NCBI GenBank assembly: GCA_034436045.1
Contig: DAOTVZ010000205.1
Coordinates: forward strand, 13,979 to 77,978
DNA length: 64,000 nt
Source of the DNA: H111-94 sp034436045
Lineage (GTDB): Bacteria > Chloroflexota > Ktedonobacteria > Ktedonobacterales > Ktedonobacteraceae
Direction: 5' to 3'
The notes beneath the pieces were generated by a model. It made no database searches and was not told where the DNA came from. It was given only the letters and a program-made list of their open reading frames with translations. Shown here one piece after another: positions 8,669-18,746 of this stretch. The first letter of the stretch is position 1. Each line of letters begins with the position of its first letter. Made by a program: the position numbers and the translations under genes.

Positions 8669-9820
8669 CTACGCCGGGGAAGACAGACATGTTTGCTGAT
8701 AAACCTGCTCATAGACGCGGCAGGTGGCGCGCGCACAGGCTTCCACAGTGAACGACTGCACCTGTTGCTGTCCCAGGCGTATCAGGCGCGTGCGCAGGGC
8801 GGAGTCCGTGAGCAGGTTGGTCAGCGCGGTGGCCAGGGATGCGGGGTGGGTGCAATCGACGCGCAACACGGCCTCACCCGTGATCTCCTCGTGCGCGGCC
8901 TCCGGGCTGGCAACGACGGGTATCTGAAAGGCCATCGCTTCCAGCGTTGGCAGGCCGAAGCCTTCGTAGTGCGAGGGAAACACAAGTGCGCTGGCTCCGG
9001 TATATAGCACACCCAGATCGTAGTCCGAAACCCACCCTACCTGATGAATACGCGACCGGTACGCTGATTGCTCAATCTGCTGCAAGACGCCCGCGCTGCC
9101 TGCGCCCACGCCACCGCTCAACACGAGATGCAGATCGGGGAAACGGTCCGCGATCAGCTCGAAGGCAGCGATCAGCGTCTCCACGTTCTTATGTGGCACG
9201 ATTCGACCAACATGCAGGAGATAACGCGGACCGTACCGGCGCTGCATGGCCTGTACATGTGTCGGCAGCACGGCGTTGTAGGGCAGCGAAGAGCGAATAG
9301 CATTATGAATGATGTGAATGCGTTCCGATGGAATATGCCAGAAGGTGGTTAATTCATCTCGCGTGCGTTCAGAGATGGCAATGATACCTTGTGCGCGCCT
9401 GACACTTTCATATAAGAGCGATTGCCAGTACAGCCGTGCATAGAGCGGCAACGGCTGTGAACGATGCAGAAAGGCCAGATCATGCACGGTGATAACCAGC
9501 GGCCCCTGCCAGCCGATAGGCGCGACAAAAGTGGGCACATGCAGCAGATCGGGTTTGAGACGGCGCATAATTTCTGGCACGATGACCTGGTGCTGCACCA
9601 GCAGACCACGCCAGGAGAAGAGTCGCACGTTATGAATAGAGATGCTGCCGCACTGAGGCGTATCTCGTAGTAGCGCCTGGTAGGCACGTGAACGCGCAGT
9701 AATCACAATATACTCGTTATCGCTTTCAATACGCGCCAGTCCTTCCAGCAACGCGCGTCCGGCGAAGAGCATGCCCCCCGGCTCTTTTTCAGCAATTAAC
9801 AGATCAATCACAATACGCAT
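8669..9820 (-). CDS. GT4-family glycosyltransferase
   Basis: 383 residues. GT-B fold: the N-terminal Rossmann half (MRIVIDLL, LHVPTFVAPIGW, VTVHDLAFLH) and the C-terminal nucleotide-sugar half (LLHVGRIVPHKNVETLIAAF, then SHYEGFGLPTLEAMA, the EX7E motif of retaining GT4 enzymes). It transfers a sugar, often mannose or glucose, to the growing repeat unit on the inner face of the membrane. ATG 9820 was chosen over 9844 because AAGGAA lies 12 bases upstream of it. It is the fifth gene of the minus-strand operon. Confidence 0.88.
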   Translation of the reverse strand: MRIVIDLLIAEKEPGGMLFAGRALLEGLARIESDNEYIVITARSRAYQALLRDTPQCGSISIHNVRLFSWRGLLVQHQVIVPEIMRRLKPDLLHVPTFVAPIGWQGPLVITVHDLAFLHRSQPLPLYARLYWQSLLYESVRRAQGIIAISERTRDELTTFWHIPSERIHIIHNAIRSSLPYNAVLPTHVQAMQRRYGPRYLLHVGRIVPHKNVETLIAAFELIADRFPDLHLVLSGGVGAGSAGVLQQIEQSAYRSRIHQVGWVSDYDLGVLYTGASALVFPSHYEGFGLPTLEAMAFQIPVVASPEAAHEEITGEAVLRVDCTHPASLATALTNLLTDSALRTRLIRLGQQQVQSFTVEACARATCRVYEQVYQQTCLSSPA

Positions 9821-9864
9821 GGCAATGTACAGTTCCTTTCTCATCTTTGTCTAGCACAATAATT

Positions 9865-12800
9865 TCAAACCTGGACACGCGGCAAAATCAGTGTGGTGCG
9901 TTCAGCTACATCCTGACTGTTCCAGGCGAGGCTTCTGTCAGGTGCGGCAGGGCACGGCTTTTGCTGACCACGTAGCAGCAGTTGACGGAACCTATACAGA
10001 TCGTGGCGCGTCAGAGAGCCGGTGCAGAGTGCGCAGAGCAACGCGAGGCTGAGAGCGACAGATATAACCAGTAGAGGTGATAGATGCGGTTGCCAGAGCA
10101 GAAAAAGCAGCATGGGCAGATTGCCAATCCCTACCATGCAAAGTGTACCCACAATGCGCAGTGGGTTGATATAGCAACGCAACAGCCAGAGCAGCAGGCA
10201 GAAGCCAACGCCTTCGCTAAGCAGCGCCGCAATTCCCGCGCCTATACCCTGCCAGAAGGGGATCAGCAGCAGGTTGAGCAGCAGGTTTGTGGCCCCTGAA
10301 AGCATCGTTACCGGCAAAATATATTGCTCTGCGTGTACTGCGGTGCAGGCGCGAACCGCCAACTGATTGAAAAAGGTGAGTGCCATTGCCCAGAGCAGTA
10401 AGTACACCAGCGGCGTCGCCGGAGCAAATTGAGGCCCACCAAGCAGATTGACCAGCGCCCCGGCCTGTGAGCAGAGCAGCAAGAGCAGAGGCAGAGTGAG
10501 CAGGGCCAGTATACGCACCGCCTCACTATAGACCTGAGCGAACTGCCAACGCCCGGTGGCGAATGTTTTGCAGAAGAGCGGATAGAGGCCCCCGGCGTAG
10601 GCCAGCACAGGTGCGAGCAGCGGATCAGTGATGCGCGAAGCCAGCGCGTACCAGCCCACGTCGCGCGCACCACTCAGCAAGGTCAGTGCCAGCATATCGA
10701 ACTGAGCGGAAAGCAGCATCATCACATTGTAACCATTCAGAGGTAAGCTGGCACGTAACAGAGCCAGGGCCGTGTGCAGATTGAAACGCGGTCGCAGGCC
10801 ATAGCGACGAGAGGCTCGCCAGATTAGCAGCAGGCAGAAGGGCAGATCGGAATAGAGCATTAGCACATAAATCCAGGTAAAGGGCCAGTGCGCCAGCACC
10901 ACCACCATGGTGAGAGCTGCTGTGATAATGCGGTTAGAGACCTCAAGCAGTGCGACAGGGGTGATGTGCTCTTCCGCACGAAAGCCATGCTCAAAAACAG
11001 TGCGCAGGCCATTAAATGAATAGCTGAAGAACAGTGTTACGCTGCCAAGCAAGAAAAGTCGGCGTTGCTCCGCACTCAAGGGCAAGAGCAGCGTCACGAT
11101 AACGGCCATGCCAACGCTCAGCAACGTTGTTAGCAGGCGGGTACCGGCAGCATAACTCAATGTTACCCTCCATTGGCGGCGTGGCTGAAGGCTCAGATTG
11201 CGTACCAGGAGCGGATCCATACCAGTACAGGTGAGCAGGGCAAAAATGGCCAGAAACGGCAGCGTTGCGCTATATTCACCGTAGCGCGCAGGGCCTAGAT
11301 AACGCGCCAGTAGCGCGGTCGTTGGAAAGATAATCGGAACGGCAAGGCCCCACGAGAGCAGTTGCACGATCACAGAGCGTCCCGTTCTCTTGCCGTTAGC
11401 AGCGTTATAAGACCCGATAGCGGAACCATCTGTTGCGGGAACAGTAGTGGCTCCTTGCGCTTTAACCCGGCGCGTATCCTCCTCACGCCGCTTTGTCGGC
11501 AGATGCCACCAGCGCCCGGACATCCATGCAGCAGGACGCGCGCCTGTATAATGCCGACAGTTATCTTCGGTATAGCCCAGGGCCAGGCCGACCAGTAGAA
11601 ACAGGAACACACTCCCCTCTACCTTATCGAGAGGTACATCAAAGAAACCCGTTAGCATAGTGGCTGCACAGGCCAGCAGCGCGGCCAGCGCTAAGACCTG
11701 CCGTTCTCGTTGCTTTTGTCGGCGGGCCGACCAGTAACTGTGCCAGCAGGTATAGCCTATACTGAGCAGGAACAGCACGCCGCTCAGCAGCCAGAACACG
11801 CCGCTCTCCAGTGCCAGCTCCAGGTACTGATTGTGTACGCTGATCCCTTGTGGATTTAGCTGTGTGGCCTGGCTGACGATGAGTTGAGCATAGTAAGTAG
11901 GAAATTGTTGCAGACCAATACCGATCCAGGGATGAGAGCCGATCAGGTTGAGCGCGACCTGCGCCAGAAAGAGGCGATTGTCGGTAGATGAGGCGTCATG
12001 GGCGAAGCGTGCCAGCAGCGGCCCCGGAAAGAGCAGTAGCGCACCCGCGACGATGATGCCTATTGCCAGCAGCCAGCGTCGATGCCGCGTCATGAGGAGT
12101 GCCATCACGAGCATAAGACCAACGGCAAAGGCGGCACTGCGGGTTCCAGAGCCGAAGATGGCCGCCGTGCAGGCAATCGTCATGAGCGCACCAATGATCC
12201 GTTCGCGGCGGCGCGTGCCGAGCAGCCAGCAGCTAAGCGCAATGGCGAAGAGGTTGGTCAGATAGAGGCCAAGTGTGACGGCACCATCAAACGGCCCCCA
12301 TAGGCGACCGAGCGTCTGCGCGGGATTCTGCGCCGAGCTATCTTCCAGCAACGTCGGCAGCATGATACCTAATGCTTGCGCCAACGTGATAAAGAACAGG
12401 GGTAGATTGACCAGCAGCGCGGCGAGCAGCAGGCTGATGGGGCGTTTGACGTGCGCGGTCAGCCACGTGCCACACAAGAAGGCCAGCACCAGCAGTACCA
12501 CCCCATACAGGCGCTTATCTGCGCCATAAGCGTTAAGCGCGCTAGCGACCTGCGGCACATGGATAAACGAGATAAACGCGATAGCCAGAAAGAACAGAGC
12601 CAGCAGATGGGACAGGCGCAACGGAGCCAGTGGACGACGCAGCAGCGCGACCAGCAGGCAGAGCAGCAGGGCAGGCTCAACAGGGCGCATGGTATGTCCT
12701 GGCAAGGGCAACAGTAGCGAGGGCAGACCGGCCCCGGCGAAAACCAGCAGCAGAGCAAACGACGGTTGACACAGCGCCCACAACCCTATACCAACCACTA

Positions 12801-13047
12801 TGAGCAGGATGAGCGGCCAGAGCGGAGACGGTGCGAGCGCGCAGCTCACGATAATCAGCGCAAAGAGCAACACACCGAGCAGGTTGAGTCGCCAGCGTTT
12901 GCGCACCAGCCACGACAGAACGGCATTTCCAGCATCACGATCAATGCGACGACTAGCTGATTGAGCGGTTTCAAGAAATGCAGCACTAGCGGCGTATAAA
13001 TTGCTTGTTGCCGGTTGCCTGTATCGGCGGTGTAGTGGGAAATGCAT
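9865..13047 (-). CDS. Fusion of O-antigen ligase/polymerase (Wzy-like) and flippase (Wzx-like)
   Basis: 1060 residues. Residues about 45-490 form a multi-span membrane protein of the O-antigen polymerase/ligase class, with the periplasmic-type loop SSTDNRLFLAQVALNLIGSHPWIGIG and SVHNQYLELALESG typical of Wzy_C. A charged linker (about 500-560) leads into residues about 560-1020, a second multi-span half like polysaccharide flippases (LARYLGPARYGEYSATLPF, ASRITDPLLAPVLAYAGGLYPLF). One polypeptide would therefore flip lipid-linked repeat units and polymerise or ligate them. These functions are normally separate proteins. The reading frame is open throughout with no sign of a frameshift. Its 5' end overlaps the Wzz-like gene by 62 bases. 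Confidence 0.85.
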   Translation of the reverse strand: MHFPLHRRYRQPATSNLYAASAAFLETAQSASRRIDRDAGNAVLSWLVRKRWRLNLLGVLLFALIIVSCALAPSPLWPLILLIVVGIGLWALCQPSFALLLVFAGAGLPSLLLPLPGHTMRPVEPALLLCLLVALLRRPLAPLRLSHLLALFFLAIAFISFIHVPQVASALNAYGADKRLYGVVLLVLAFLCGTWLTAHVKRPISLLLAALLVNLPLFFITLAQALGIMLPTLLEDSSAQNPAQTLGRLWGPFDGAVTLGLYLTNLFAIALSCWLLGTRRRERIIGALMTIACTAAIFGSGTRSAAFAVGLMLVMALLMTRHRRWLLAIGIIVAGALLLFPGPLLARFAHDASSTDNRLFLAQVALNLIGSHPWIGIGLQQFPTYYAQLIVSQATQLNPQGISVHNQYLELALESGVFWLLSGVLFLLSIGYTCWHSYWSARRQKQRERQVLALAALLACAATMLTGFFDVPLDKVEGSVFLFLLVGLALGYTEDNCRHYTGARPAAWMSGRWWHLPTKRREEDTRRVKAQGATTVPATDGSAIGSYNAANGKRTGRSVIVQLLSWGLAVPIIFPTTALLARYLGPARYGEYSATLPFLAIFALLTCTGMDPLLVRNLSLQPRRQWRVTLSYAAGTRLLTTLLSVGMAVIVTLLLPLSAEQRRLFLLGSVTLFFSYSFNGLRTVFEHGFRAEEHITPVALLEVSNRIITAALTMVVVLAHWPFTWIYVLMLYSDLPFCLLLIWRASRRYGLRPRFNLHTALALLRASLPLNGYNVMMLLSAQFDMLALTLLSGARDVGWYALASRITDPLLAPVLAYAGGLYPLFCKTFATGRWQFAQVYSEAVRILALLTLPLLLLLCSQAGALVNLLGGPQFAPATPLVYLLLWAMALTFFNQLAVRACTAVHAEQYILPVTMLSGATNLLLNLLLIPFWQGIGAGIAALLSEGVGFCLLLWLLRCYINPLRIVGTLCMVGIGNLPMLLFLLWQPHLSPLLVISVALSLALLCALCTGSLTRHDLYRFRQLLLRGQQKPCPAAPDRSLAWNSQDVAERTTLILPRVQV

Positions 13048-14770
13048 GATTTCCGTTTCTCCCTTTGCTAAAAAGCCGACTACCCATACTGCCCACGCTC
13101 TGCACCTCAGCCGGTGGCGTATCGATGTTCGCCGCTGTCGGCGGTGGTGTTGCCGGGTGGGGCGCTGTAACAGCCGGAACTATTGTTGTCTGCCGTTTAC
13201 GCTGCAAGTAGGCGTTGCGTGCATACAGCGATGAGTGATGATGCGCGGTTTGCCGATTGATAATGACGCCAAGTACAGGCGCGCCCACACGCTGTAAGGT
13301 CTGGTCAGCCGCTATGAGCGCTTCGTCACGCTCCTTGCCCGCCTCTATGACCAGCAGCGTGGCAGATACAACCGAGGCCAGTGCCAGCGCATCAGCGTGG
13401 CGCTTCAGAGCAGGTGCATCAAAGAGGACAAAATCCAGCACCGGCGCTACACCCTGACCACCGAGCAACCAGGATAACAGTAGTACTAACTCTTGTGAAC
13501 GCAGGATCGTGGGCGGATGCGCCGAGGGTGGTCCTGCTGGCAGAAACCAGAGGTTCGGAATATGCGTCAACCACTGGTCGCGCCATGCTTGAACAATATC
13601 GCGCCGAAACTGATAAACCTCGGACATGCTATTTACCAGCCCCTTCATGTTCTGGCGCAGAAATAGCTTGTGCAGGAAAGGAGCGCGTAGACTGGCATCG
13701 ATCAGCAGGACACGTTTACCCATTTGCGCCAGCGTTAGCGCCAGATAGGTGGCCGTCAGCGTCGTGCCACTCCCCGATTGCATACCCGTCAGCAGCAGGA
13801 CGCGCCGCCCTTGCTGCTGGCAAACTTTACAGAGACCGGTGCCGATGGCCATAAAATCGCGTTCCAATATTTCATCGGCAATTCCCATCACCATCATCCC
13901 CGGCACCAGGGGCGAGACACTGGCACGTGCCACCGCACCCAACGGTGTGAGCGAAGTCATATGAATCACATCCTCTGTCGTCTTGATCGTCGTATCCAAC
14001 CAGTCCAACAGCAACGCCAGCGCCAGCGAGAGGAGCAGCCCTAATAAAGCCGCAATTATCGTGTTCAGCGTGACATGAGGGGCGCTCGGACGCTCTGGCG
14101 GCGTGGCTACCTGCACCTGGCTGATGACATTGCCGACCTGGAGTATCTGGAACTGCACCTGCTGATAACTGTTCAGCGTAGCATTATAATTGGCCTGATC
14201 GCTGCTAAGTTTGTCACGTTGACGAGTCAAAGTGTCAATATTGGCATTGTTGGCCTGCAAAACATTGAGCTGCGCTTGATCATTATCAATCTGCGTCCTC
14301 TGCGTCGCCATGAGATTGTTCAGTTGAGTGGATTGGTTTTGCAACGGTAGCAGTATCTTTTTAATCTGAAGCGCAATGAATACCTGGGCCACCGTATTGG
14401 CAATTTGCGCCGCCTGCGTTGCCGAGTGCGCGGTGGCACGAATCTCAATGATCTGTGTATTCTGCTCTGGTGCGGCGCTGACGTTCGCTTGCAGGTCCTG
14501 CAAGGTCACGCCGGGTACCTGCTGCGCCACCTGCGTCAAGACATCATTGCTGGTTATCAGGAGTGCGTAGCTCACCGCCAGCGCCTGGTTAGCAAAGACG
14601 CTGCTGCTATCCGTGACTCCCGTACCATTGACCTGAATGAGTGTGCTGGCTTGATACGTGGGCGCAATCATGCTGCTGACGATAAAAGTTACGAAAGCGC
14701 AGACGCTCGTGCAGAGCAGGATGAACCACAACCAGTGACGTATGACACCGCTATAATAACGTAGTTGCAT
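12986..14770 (-). CDS. Wzz/CpsD-like polysaccharide co-polymerase with degenerate BY-kinase domain
   Basis: 594 residues. A Wzz domain has transmembrane segments at about 13-35 and 233-256, an outer loop with coiled coil (140-195) and the Pro-rich VATPPERPSAP before the second span. It is followed by a cytoplasmic ATPase-like domain of tyrosine autokinases. The Walker A region reads QSGSGTT (residues 331-337) instead of the usual GEGKST, so the lysine is missing. Walker A' reads LLIDASLRAP, with Ser in place of the second Asp. The C-terminal tail is Pro/Thr-rich with only two Tyr instead of a tyrosine cluster. It probably sets chain length, with a pseudo-kinase role (inference). Confidence 0.82.
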   Translation of the reverse strand: MQLRYYSGVIRHWLWFILLCTSVCAFVTFIVSSMIAPTYQASTLIQVNGTGVTDSSSVFANQALAVSYALLITSNDVLTQVAQQVPGVTLQDLQANVSAAPEQNTQIIEIRATAHSATQAAQIANTVAQVFIALQIKKILLPLQNQSTQLNNLMATQRTQIDNDQAQLNVLQANNANIDTLTRQRDKLSSDQANYNATLNSYQQVQFQILQVGNVISQVQVATPPERPSAPHVTLNTIIAALLGLLLSLALALLLDWLDTTIKTTEDVIHMTSLTPLGAVARASVSPLVPGMMVMGIADEILERDFMAIGTGLCKVCQQQGRRVLLLTGMQSGSGTTLTATYLALTLAQMGKRVLLIDASLRAPFLHKLFLRQNMKGLVNSMSEVYQFRRDIVQAWRDQWLTHIPNLWFLPAGPPSAHPPTILRSQELVLLLSWLLGGQGVAPVLDFVLFDAPALKRHADALALASVVSATLLVIEAGKERDEALIAADQTLQRVGAPVLGVIINRQTAHHHSSLYARNAYLQRKRQTTIVPAVTAPHPATPPPTAANIDTPPAEVQSVGSMGSRLFSKGRNGNHAFPTTPPIQATGNKQFIRR

Positions 14771-14795
14771 AAAACCTTTTTCTCTCCTCTTCTAA

Positions 14796-15506
14796 TCAGT
14801 ACGCACCCATCCCATGCCAGACTGCCGGAAGTGTGCGGGCCAGGATATACAGGTCTAACCACAACGAACGCTGCAAGACATAGGTGCAATCGAGCAGGCC
14901 ACGCTGCTCGTAGTCAGTAGTAGAACGACCACAGATCTGCCAGAGACCGGTCAAGCCGGGGCGCACCGCCTGCCGTAGCTCGATGAGATTGCCAAAGGCC
15001 GCCTGCTCTGAAAACTGAATGGCGCGCGGTCCCACGAGGCTCATCTCGCCCTTCAAAATATTGAGCATCTGCGGTAGCTCGTCCAGGCTGCTGCGCCGCA
15101 AGAGCGCACCCAATTTTGTAACACGTGGATCATCCTTGAGCTTGCCCATGCGCTCCCACTCTGCCCGCAACTGTGGATGACGCGCCAGGTAGCGGTCGGC
15201 ATCGGCGACCATGCTGCGAATTTTGTAGATGACAAATGGCCGACCACGATAGCCGACACGCACCTGCCGATAGAAAAGCGGGCCACCATCTTCATAAAGC
15301 ATCACCAGCGCAATAAAAGGTAGAAGCAGAGCCAGCAAACACAGGCCACCGCCAGCCACCACAATGTCCAGCGCGCGCCTGATCACGGCATAGAAAAATG
15401 CCGTGTACTGGTTGCTAAAAAACGCGGGATACGTGCACCTCGCATCATCCTCCCTCCGTCTTACAACAGCCCCGCACGATTCCAACATCAGCTCACTTTG
15501 TCCCAT
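14796..15506 (-). CDS. Undecaprenyl-phosphate phosphoglycosyl transferase (WbaP/WcaJ type)
   Basis: 236 residues. It starts polymer synthesis by moving a sugar-1-phosphate from a UDP-sugar to the polyprenyl carrier. One membrane segment or re-entrant helix (LDIVVAGGGLCLLALLLPF) precedes the catalytic core: GRPFVIYKIRSM, KLGALLRRSSLDELPQ with the Asp-Glu dyad, SLVGPRA and RPGLTGLWQI. It is short and lacks the N-terminal membrane bundle, as in monotopic enzymes. Its ATG shares one base with the stop of the preceding glycosyltransferase and has GGAGG just upstream, which indicates tight coupling. Confidence 0.93.
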   Translation of the reverse strand: MGQSELMLESCGAVVRRREDDARCTYPAFFSNQYTAFFYAVIRRALDIVVAGGGLCLLALLLPFIALVMLYEDGGPLFYRQVRVGYRGRPFVIYKIRSMVADADRYLARHPQLRAEWERMGKLKDDPRVTKLGALLRRSSLDELPQMLNILKGEMSLVGPRAIQFSEQAAFGNLIELRQAVRPGLTGLWQICGRSTTDYEQRGLLDCTYVLQRSLWLDLYILARTLPAVWHGMGAY

Positions 15507-16741
15507 TACAGACCTCCGTAATGCGTCTTCTGCTGCATGGCGCGCGCGTAAAGCGCCTCAAGCCGGGTAAGAATAGCATCCCAATTGTGATACGCTTCGA
15601 TATAGCGTCGTCCACATGCAGCGAGTTGCTGCCACAACGCGGTATCATCCAGCAATCTGAGCGTGGCGGCGGCAAACTGTTCCGGCGTCTCCGCGATCAG
15701 CAACTCGCGCCCCGACTCAACTTGCAGGCCAGCCGCGACGCTCGGACTGGCGATCACAGGCGTACCCAGCGCCATCGCCTCCAGCACCTTGTTCTGAATG
15801 CCCACCGCGTAGGGTAACGGGCAGAGAGCGACATACGCGCGGGCAAGATAGGGACGCAGGTCAGGCACATAGCCGGTGACTTCAACGCGCGCGTCGCGGG
15901 TGAGGCGGCACAGCGAGGAAGGCGGATCGCTGCCCGCGATAATCAGGCGCAGTGTGGGACGTACACGCCAGAGCAATGGCATGATACGTTGCAGCAGCAT
16001 GGTCGCGCCCGCCACATTGGCATGGAAACTCATTTTGCCGGAAAAGATTAGCGTGTCTGGTGCACGCCAACCCGTGTTGCACTGAAAATAGCTCTGATCT
16101 AGACCGTGGGGCAATACGCTGATCTCCGCTTGCGCTCCCTCTTCTCCTCCATGCTCTCTCGCCTCCGCCAACTGCAAGAATTGTGCGCGCTCACGTGACG
16201 ATGAAACCAGGATATGGCGAAAGCGTGTAAGCTGTTCACACTCATAGGCACGCAGGCGCTCTGCCTCGTACCGTCCCCACAGACGCAACAATGGTGTAGC
16301 GCCAGCCGTTGCCCCCAACTGATAGAGATGGCTCACGCAATCGACGGCGTCCCAGACACAGGGCAGTGGCAACTGTGATGGTGGCGCGGGCAGCATACCG
16401 AGTGCACGCACAAATTCAATGTGCAGCAGATCGTACTGACCACTCTTAATCAAGGTGCCCAGCATAGCACGCAGACGCGCGCTGGCATCAAAGGCAACCT
16501 GAAGCGGTTGGGCGGTGGCGAGCGCGCCCAGACAACGCGCTATTTTAATGCCTCGCCCCTCGTGCAGCGCCGTCACCGCGATACCATCTTTAACCATTGC
16601 CCGTGTGTCCGCCACCTCATGTTTGCCACCACTCAGGGCCAGCACCTGCACTTTATGCCGCCGACCAAGTTGCTGCACAAAGCCATAGGAACGCGCGCGA
16701 ATACGCGATGGGAGATAGGGTGTAACGAACAAAATACGCAT
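15506..16741 (-). CDS. GT4-family glycosyltransferase, first gene of the exopolysaccharide operon
   Basis: 411 residues. GT-B glycosyltransferase: the N-terminal acceptor half (MRILFVTPYLPSRIRARSYG), the middle GLDQSYFQ and IFSGKMSFHANV, and the C-terminal LCPLPYAVGIQNKVLEAMALGTPVIAS. The layout with IQNKVLEAMALG is typical of sugar-phosphate-type GT4 enzymes in capsule clusters, where an acidic residue plus Asn-Lys replaces the EX7E motif. The RBS GGAGGG lies upstream of ATG 16741. As the first of seven closely packed minus-strand genes, the promoter must lie in 16742-17182. Confidence 0.87.
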   Translation of the reverse strand: MRILFVTPYLPSRIRARSYGFVQQLGRRHKVQVLALSGGKHEVADTRAMVKDGIAVTALHEGRGIKIARCLGALATAQPLQVAFDASARLRAMLGTLIKSGQYDLLHIEFVRALGMLPAPPSQLPLPCVWDAVDCVSHLYQLGATAGATPLLRLWGRYEAERLRAYECEQLTRFRHILVSSSRERAQFLQLAEAREHGGEEGAQAEISVLPHGLDQSYFQCNTGWRAPDTLIFSGKMSFHANVAGATMLLQRIMPLLWRVRPTLRLIIAGSDPPSSLCRLTRDARVEVTGYVPDLRPYLARAYVALCPLPYAVGIQNKVLEAMALGTPVIASPSVAAGLQVESGRELLIAETPEQFAAATLRLLDDTALWQQLAACGRRYIEAYHNWDAILTRLEALYARAMQQKTHYGGL

Positions 16742-17182
16742 TATGGCCCTCCATCACACGTTGATCCAATAAAAAAAATCCGCCGATTAAAATTAAGCTC
16801 AGCATTGCGTAAATAATCTCTACCGAAAACAATAATCAGTATGTATTTCTATCGAGGTTAATAAGTTGTGATGTACTGGTAAATTTTCATAAAGATATGT
16901 TACAATATATTCACTGTTATTACATGCCGTAGGGCTGAGCAATATATATAATGCCCCTTTTTACACAACCTTTTTTAAAAGACGGAGGGTATATTGAAAT
17001 GTATTGAACAAGCGAGGAAGCCGCTCTGTTCCCTTCCCCATCCATCATCTGACAATAGGACAGAGGTCATCGTTCCTGGTAGAAACCCCTAGCATATGGT
17101 AGAATCGTCAGACGTAAACAGGTACACGCGGGTCTAGTAGCGCAATATTGTGTGAAGCAGCTTTTGTAGCGATGAAGGATAT
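16742..17182. other. Divergent intergenic region between the exopolysaccharide operon and the TPR gene
   Basis: 441 bases without a gene. The part 16780-16980 is strongly AT-rich compared with its surroundings and should hold the operon promoter on the minus strand. TGGTAGAAT at 17097-17105 is a possible extended -10 for the TPR gene. I see no clear operator repeats. Confidence 0.5.
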
Positions 17183-18733
17183 ATGCAGTTTATGGGACTA
17201 GAGACTACTATTGACTATAATAAGCGAGGTTCGGAGCGGGCACAGCACGGTGACTATTCGGGCGCACTGGCAGACTTCAATCGCGCCATTATTCTCAATC
17301 CTACCGACGCCCTGGCCTATCATAATCGCGGCATCGTCCACAGAAATATCACTCACTATCAAAATGCGCTCTTCGACTTCGATACTGCTATCGCCTTGCA
17401 ACAGGACTACCTGTCCGCGTATTATCAGCGCGGTATCACGCATTTTTTGCTCAAGGGCTACATCCAGGCTATCCAGGACTTCAGCACCGTGCTGGCCAGC
17501 AACCCCCGCGATGTTCCAGCCCTGCTGGGACGAGCAATGGTCTATTTTGAAATGCAAGCCTACGAGCAGGCCATTATTCATCTCGACCTGGCGATTAGCG
17601 CCGACCCGACGCTGGCGGGACGGCTAGGGGCCTACAACAGTCGTGGTCAGGCCTATGCTATGCTGCGCCAGTTCAGTGCCGCTATCCGCGACTTCGACTA
17701 CGCCCTGATGCTGGACCCCACCAATATCGTGCTACTCAACCGACGCGGCGCGGCCTATACTGACAATAAACAACCCGAAAAAGCTTTATCAAGCTATAAT
17801 CGAGCTATTGAACTGTCACCCTCTTCGGCCTTCACCTATAATAATCGCGGCGAAGCCTATCGCCTGCTCAAACTGTACCGCGAAGCCATTGAAGACTTTG
17901 ATCGGGCCATTGCCCTCGATCCAACGCAGGCCATCCTCTACTACAATCGCGCACTGGCCTATGTCGGCCTCAAGCAAACAAAGCAGGCCATCGCTGACTA
18001 TACAAAAGCGCTCAGCCTGTCACCCACCCTGCATATGGTCTACAAAGATCGCGCGCTGGCCTATAAAGCCCTCAAACTCTACCGTGAAGCTGAAGAGGAC
18101 CTGAGCGTGGTGCTGAGCCATGATGAAGATGATGTGCAGGCTCTCTTTGAACGTGGCTCACTCTATCTGCTGCTCAAAGACCCGTATGCCGCGCTGGCGG
18201 ACTTTAACCGGCTGATCGAGTTAGAGCCGGATTTCGCCTGCGCATATAACAAACGCGGCGAAGCCTATCTGCTGCTCGGCGATCTTCAACGAGCAGATGC
18301 CGATTGCCAGCGCGGCTGGCAATTGGACGATACTCACGTTGAACATGGCTGGAAGGTGCAATGGCTTGCTATGTGTCAGACCCAGCCGGATGCTGCTATG
18401 CCCACACGGCTGGAGCAGATTGCCTCTACCGATACTGCCGACTACTATGCCTACCTCTGTCGTGCCGTCGCCCTCTATCTGCGCGGCGAATATCAGCAGG
18501 CCCTGCTCGAACTGGATGAGGCACAGCGCCTGTGCGACGAAGGTTGGGATGCCCACTTCTGGTCAGGATTGATACTCGCTATGTCTGGACGGGATACCGA
18601 AGCTATCGCCACGCTGCGACAGGCGCTCGCACTCGGTATGCCGCCGCTCTTGCAGGCCCCCCTGCGCTGGCTCAGCGAGATGCATCCTGATTTCTATCGT
18701 ACCCATGCTTTACCTTTGCTAATGGCCCAGTAA
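17183..18733 (+). CDS. Tetratricopeptide-repeat protein
   Basis: 516 residues made almost entirely of about twelve 34-residue TPR units with the usual signatures (AYHNRGIVHRN, AYYQRGITHFLLKG, FTYNNRGEAYRLLKLYREAIEDFDRAIALDPT). It has no signal peptide, membrane span or catalytic domain, so it is a cytosolic protein-protein interaction scaffold. The last 100 residues diverge from the consensus. AAGGA at 17174-17178 favours ATG 17183. RidA follows 13 bases after the stop and may share the transcript. The partner protein is unknown. Confidence 0.85.
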   Translation: MQFMGLETTIDYNKRGSERAQHGDYSGALADFNRAIILNPTDALAYHNRGIVHRNITHYQNALFDFDTAIALQQDYLSAYYQRGITHFLLKGYIQAIQDFSTVLASNPRDVPALLGRAMVYFEMQAYEQAIIHLDLAISADPTLAGRLGAYNSRGQAYAMLRQFSAAIRDFDYALMLDPTNIVLLNRRGAAYTDNKQPEKALSSYNRAIELSPSSAFTYNNRGEAYRLLKLYREAIEDFDRAIALDPTQAILYYNRALAYVGLKQTKQAIADYTKALSLSPTLHMVYKDRALAYKALKLYREAEEDLSVVLSHDEDDVQALFERGSLYLLLKDPYAALADFNRLIELEPDFACAYNKRGEAYLLLGDLQRADADCQRGWQLDDTHVEHGWKVQWLAMCQTQPDAAMPTRLEQIASTDTADYYAYLCRAVALYLRGEYQQALLELDEAQRLCDEGWDAHFWSGLILAMSGRDTEAIATLRQALALGMPPLLQAPLRWLSEMHPDFYRTHALPLLMAQ

Positions 18734-18746
18734 TGAGGAGAAGGAA

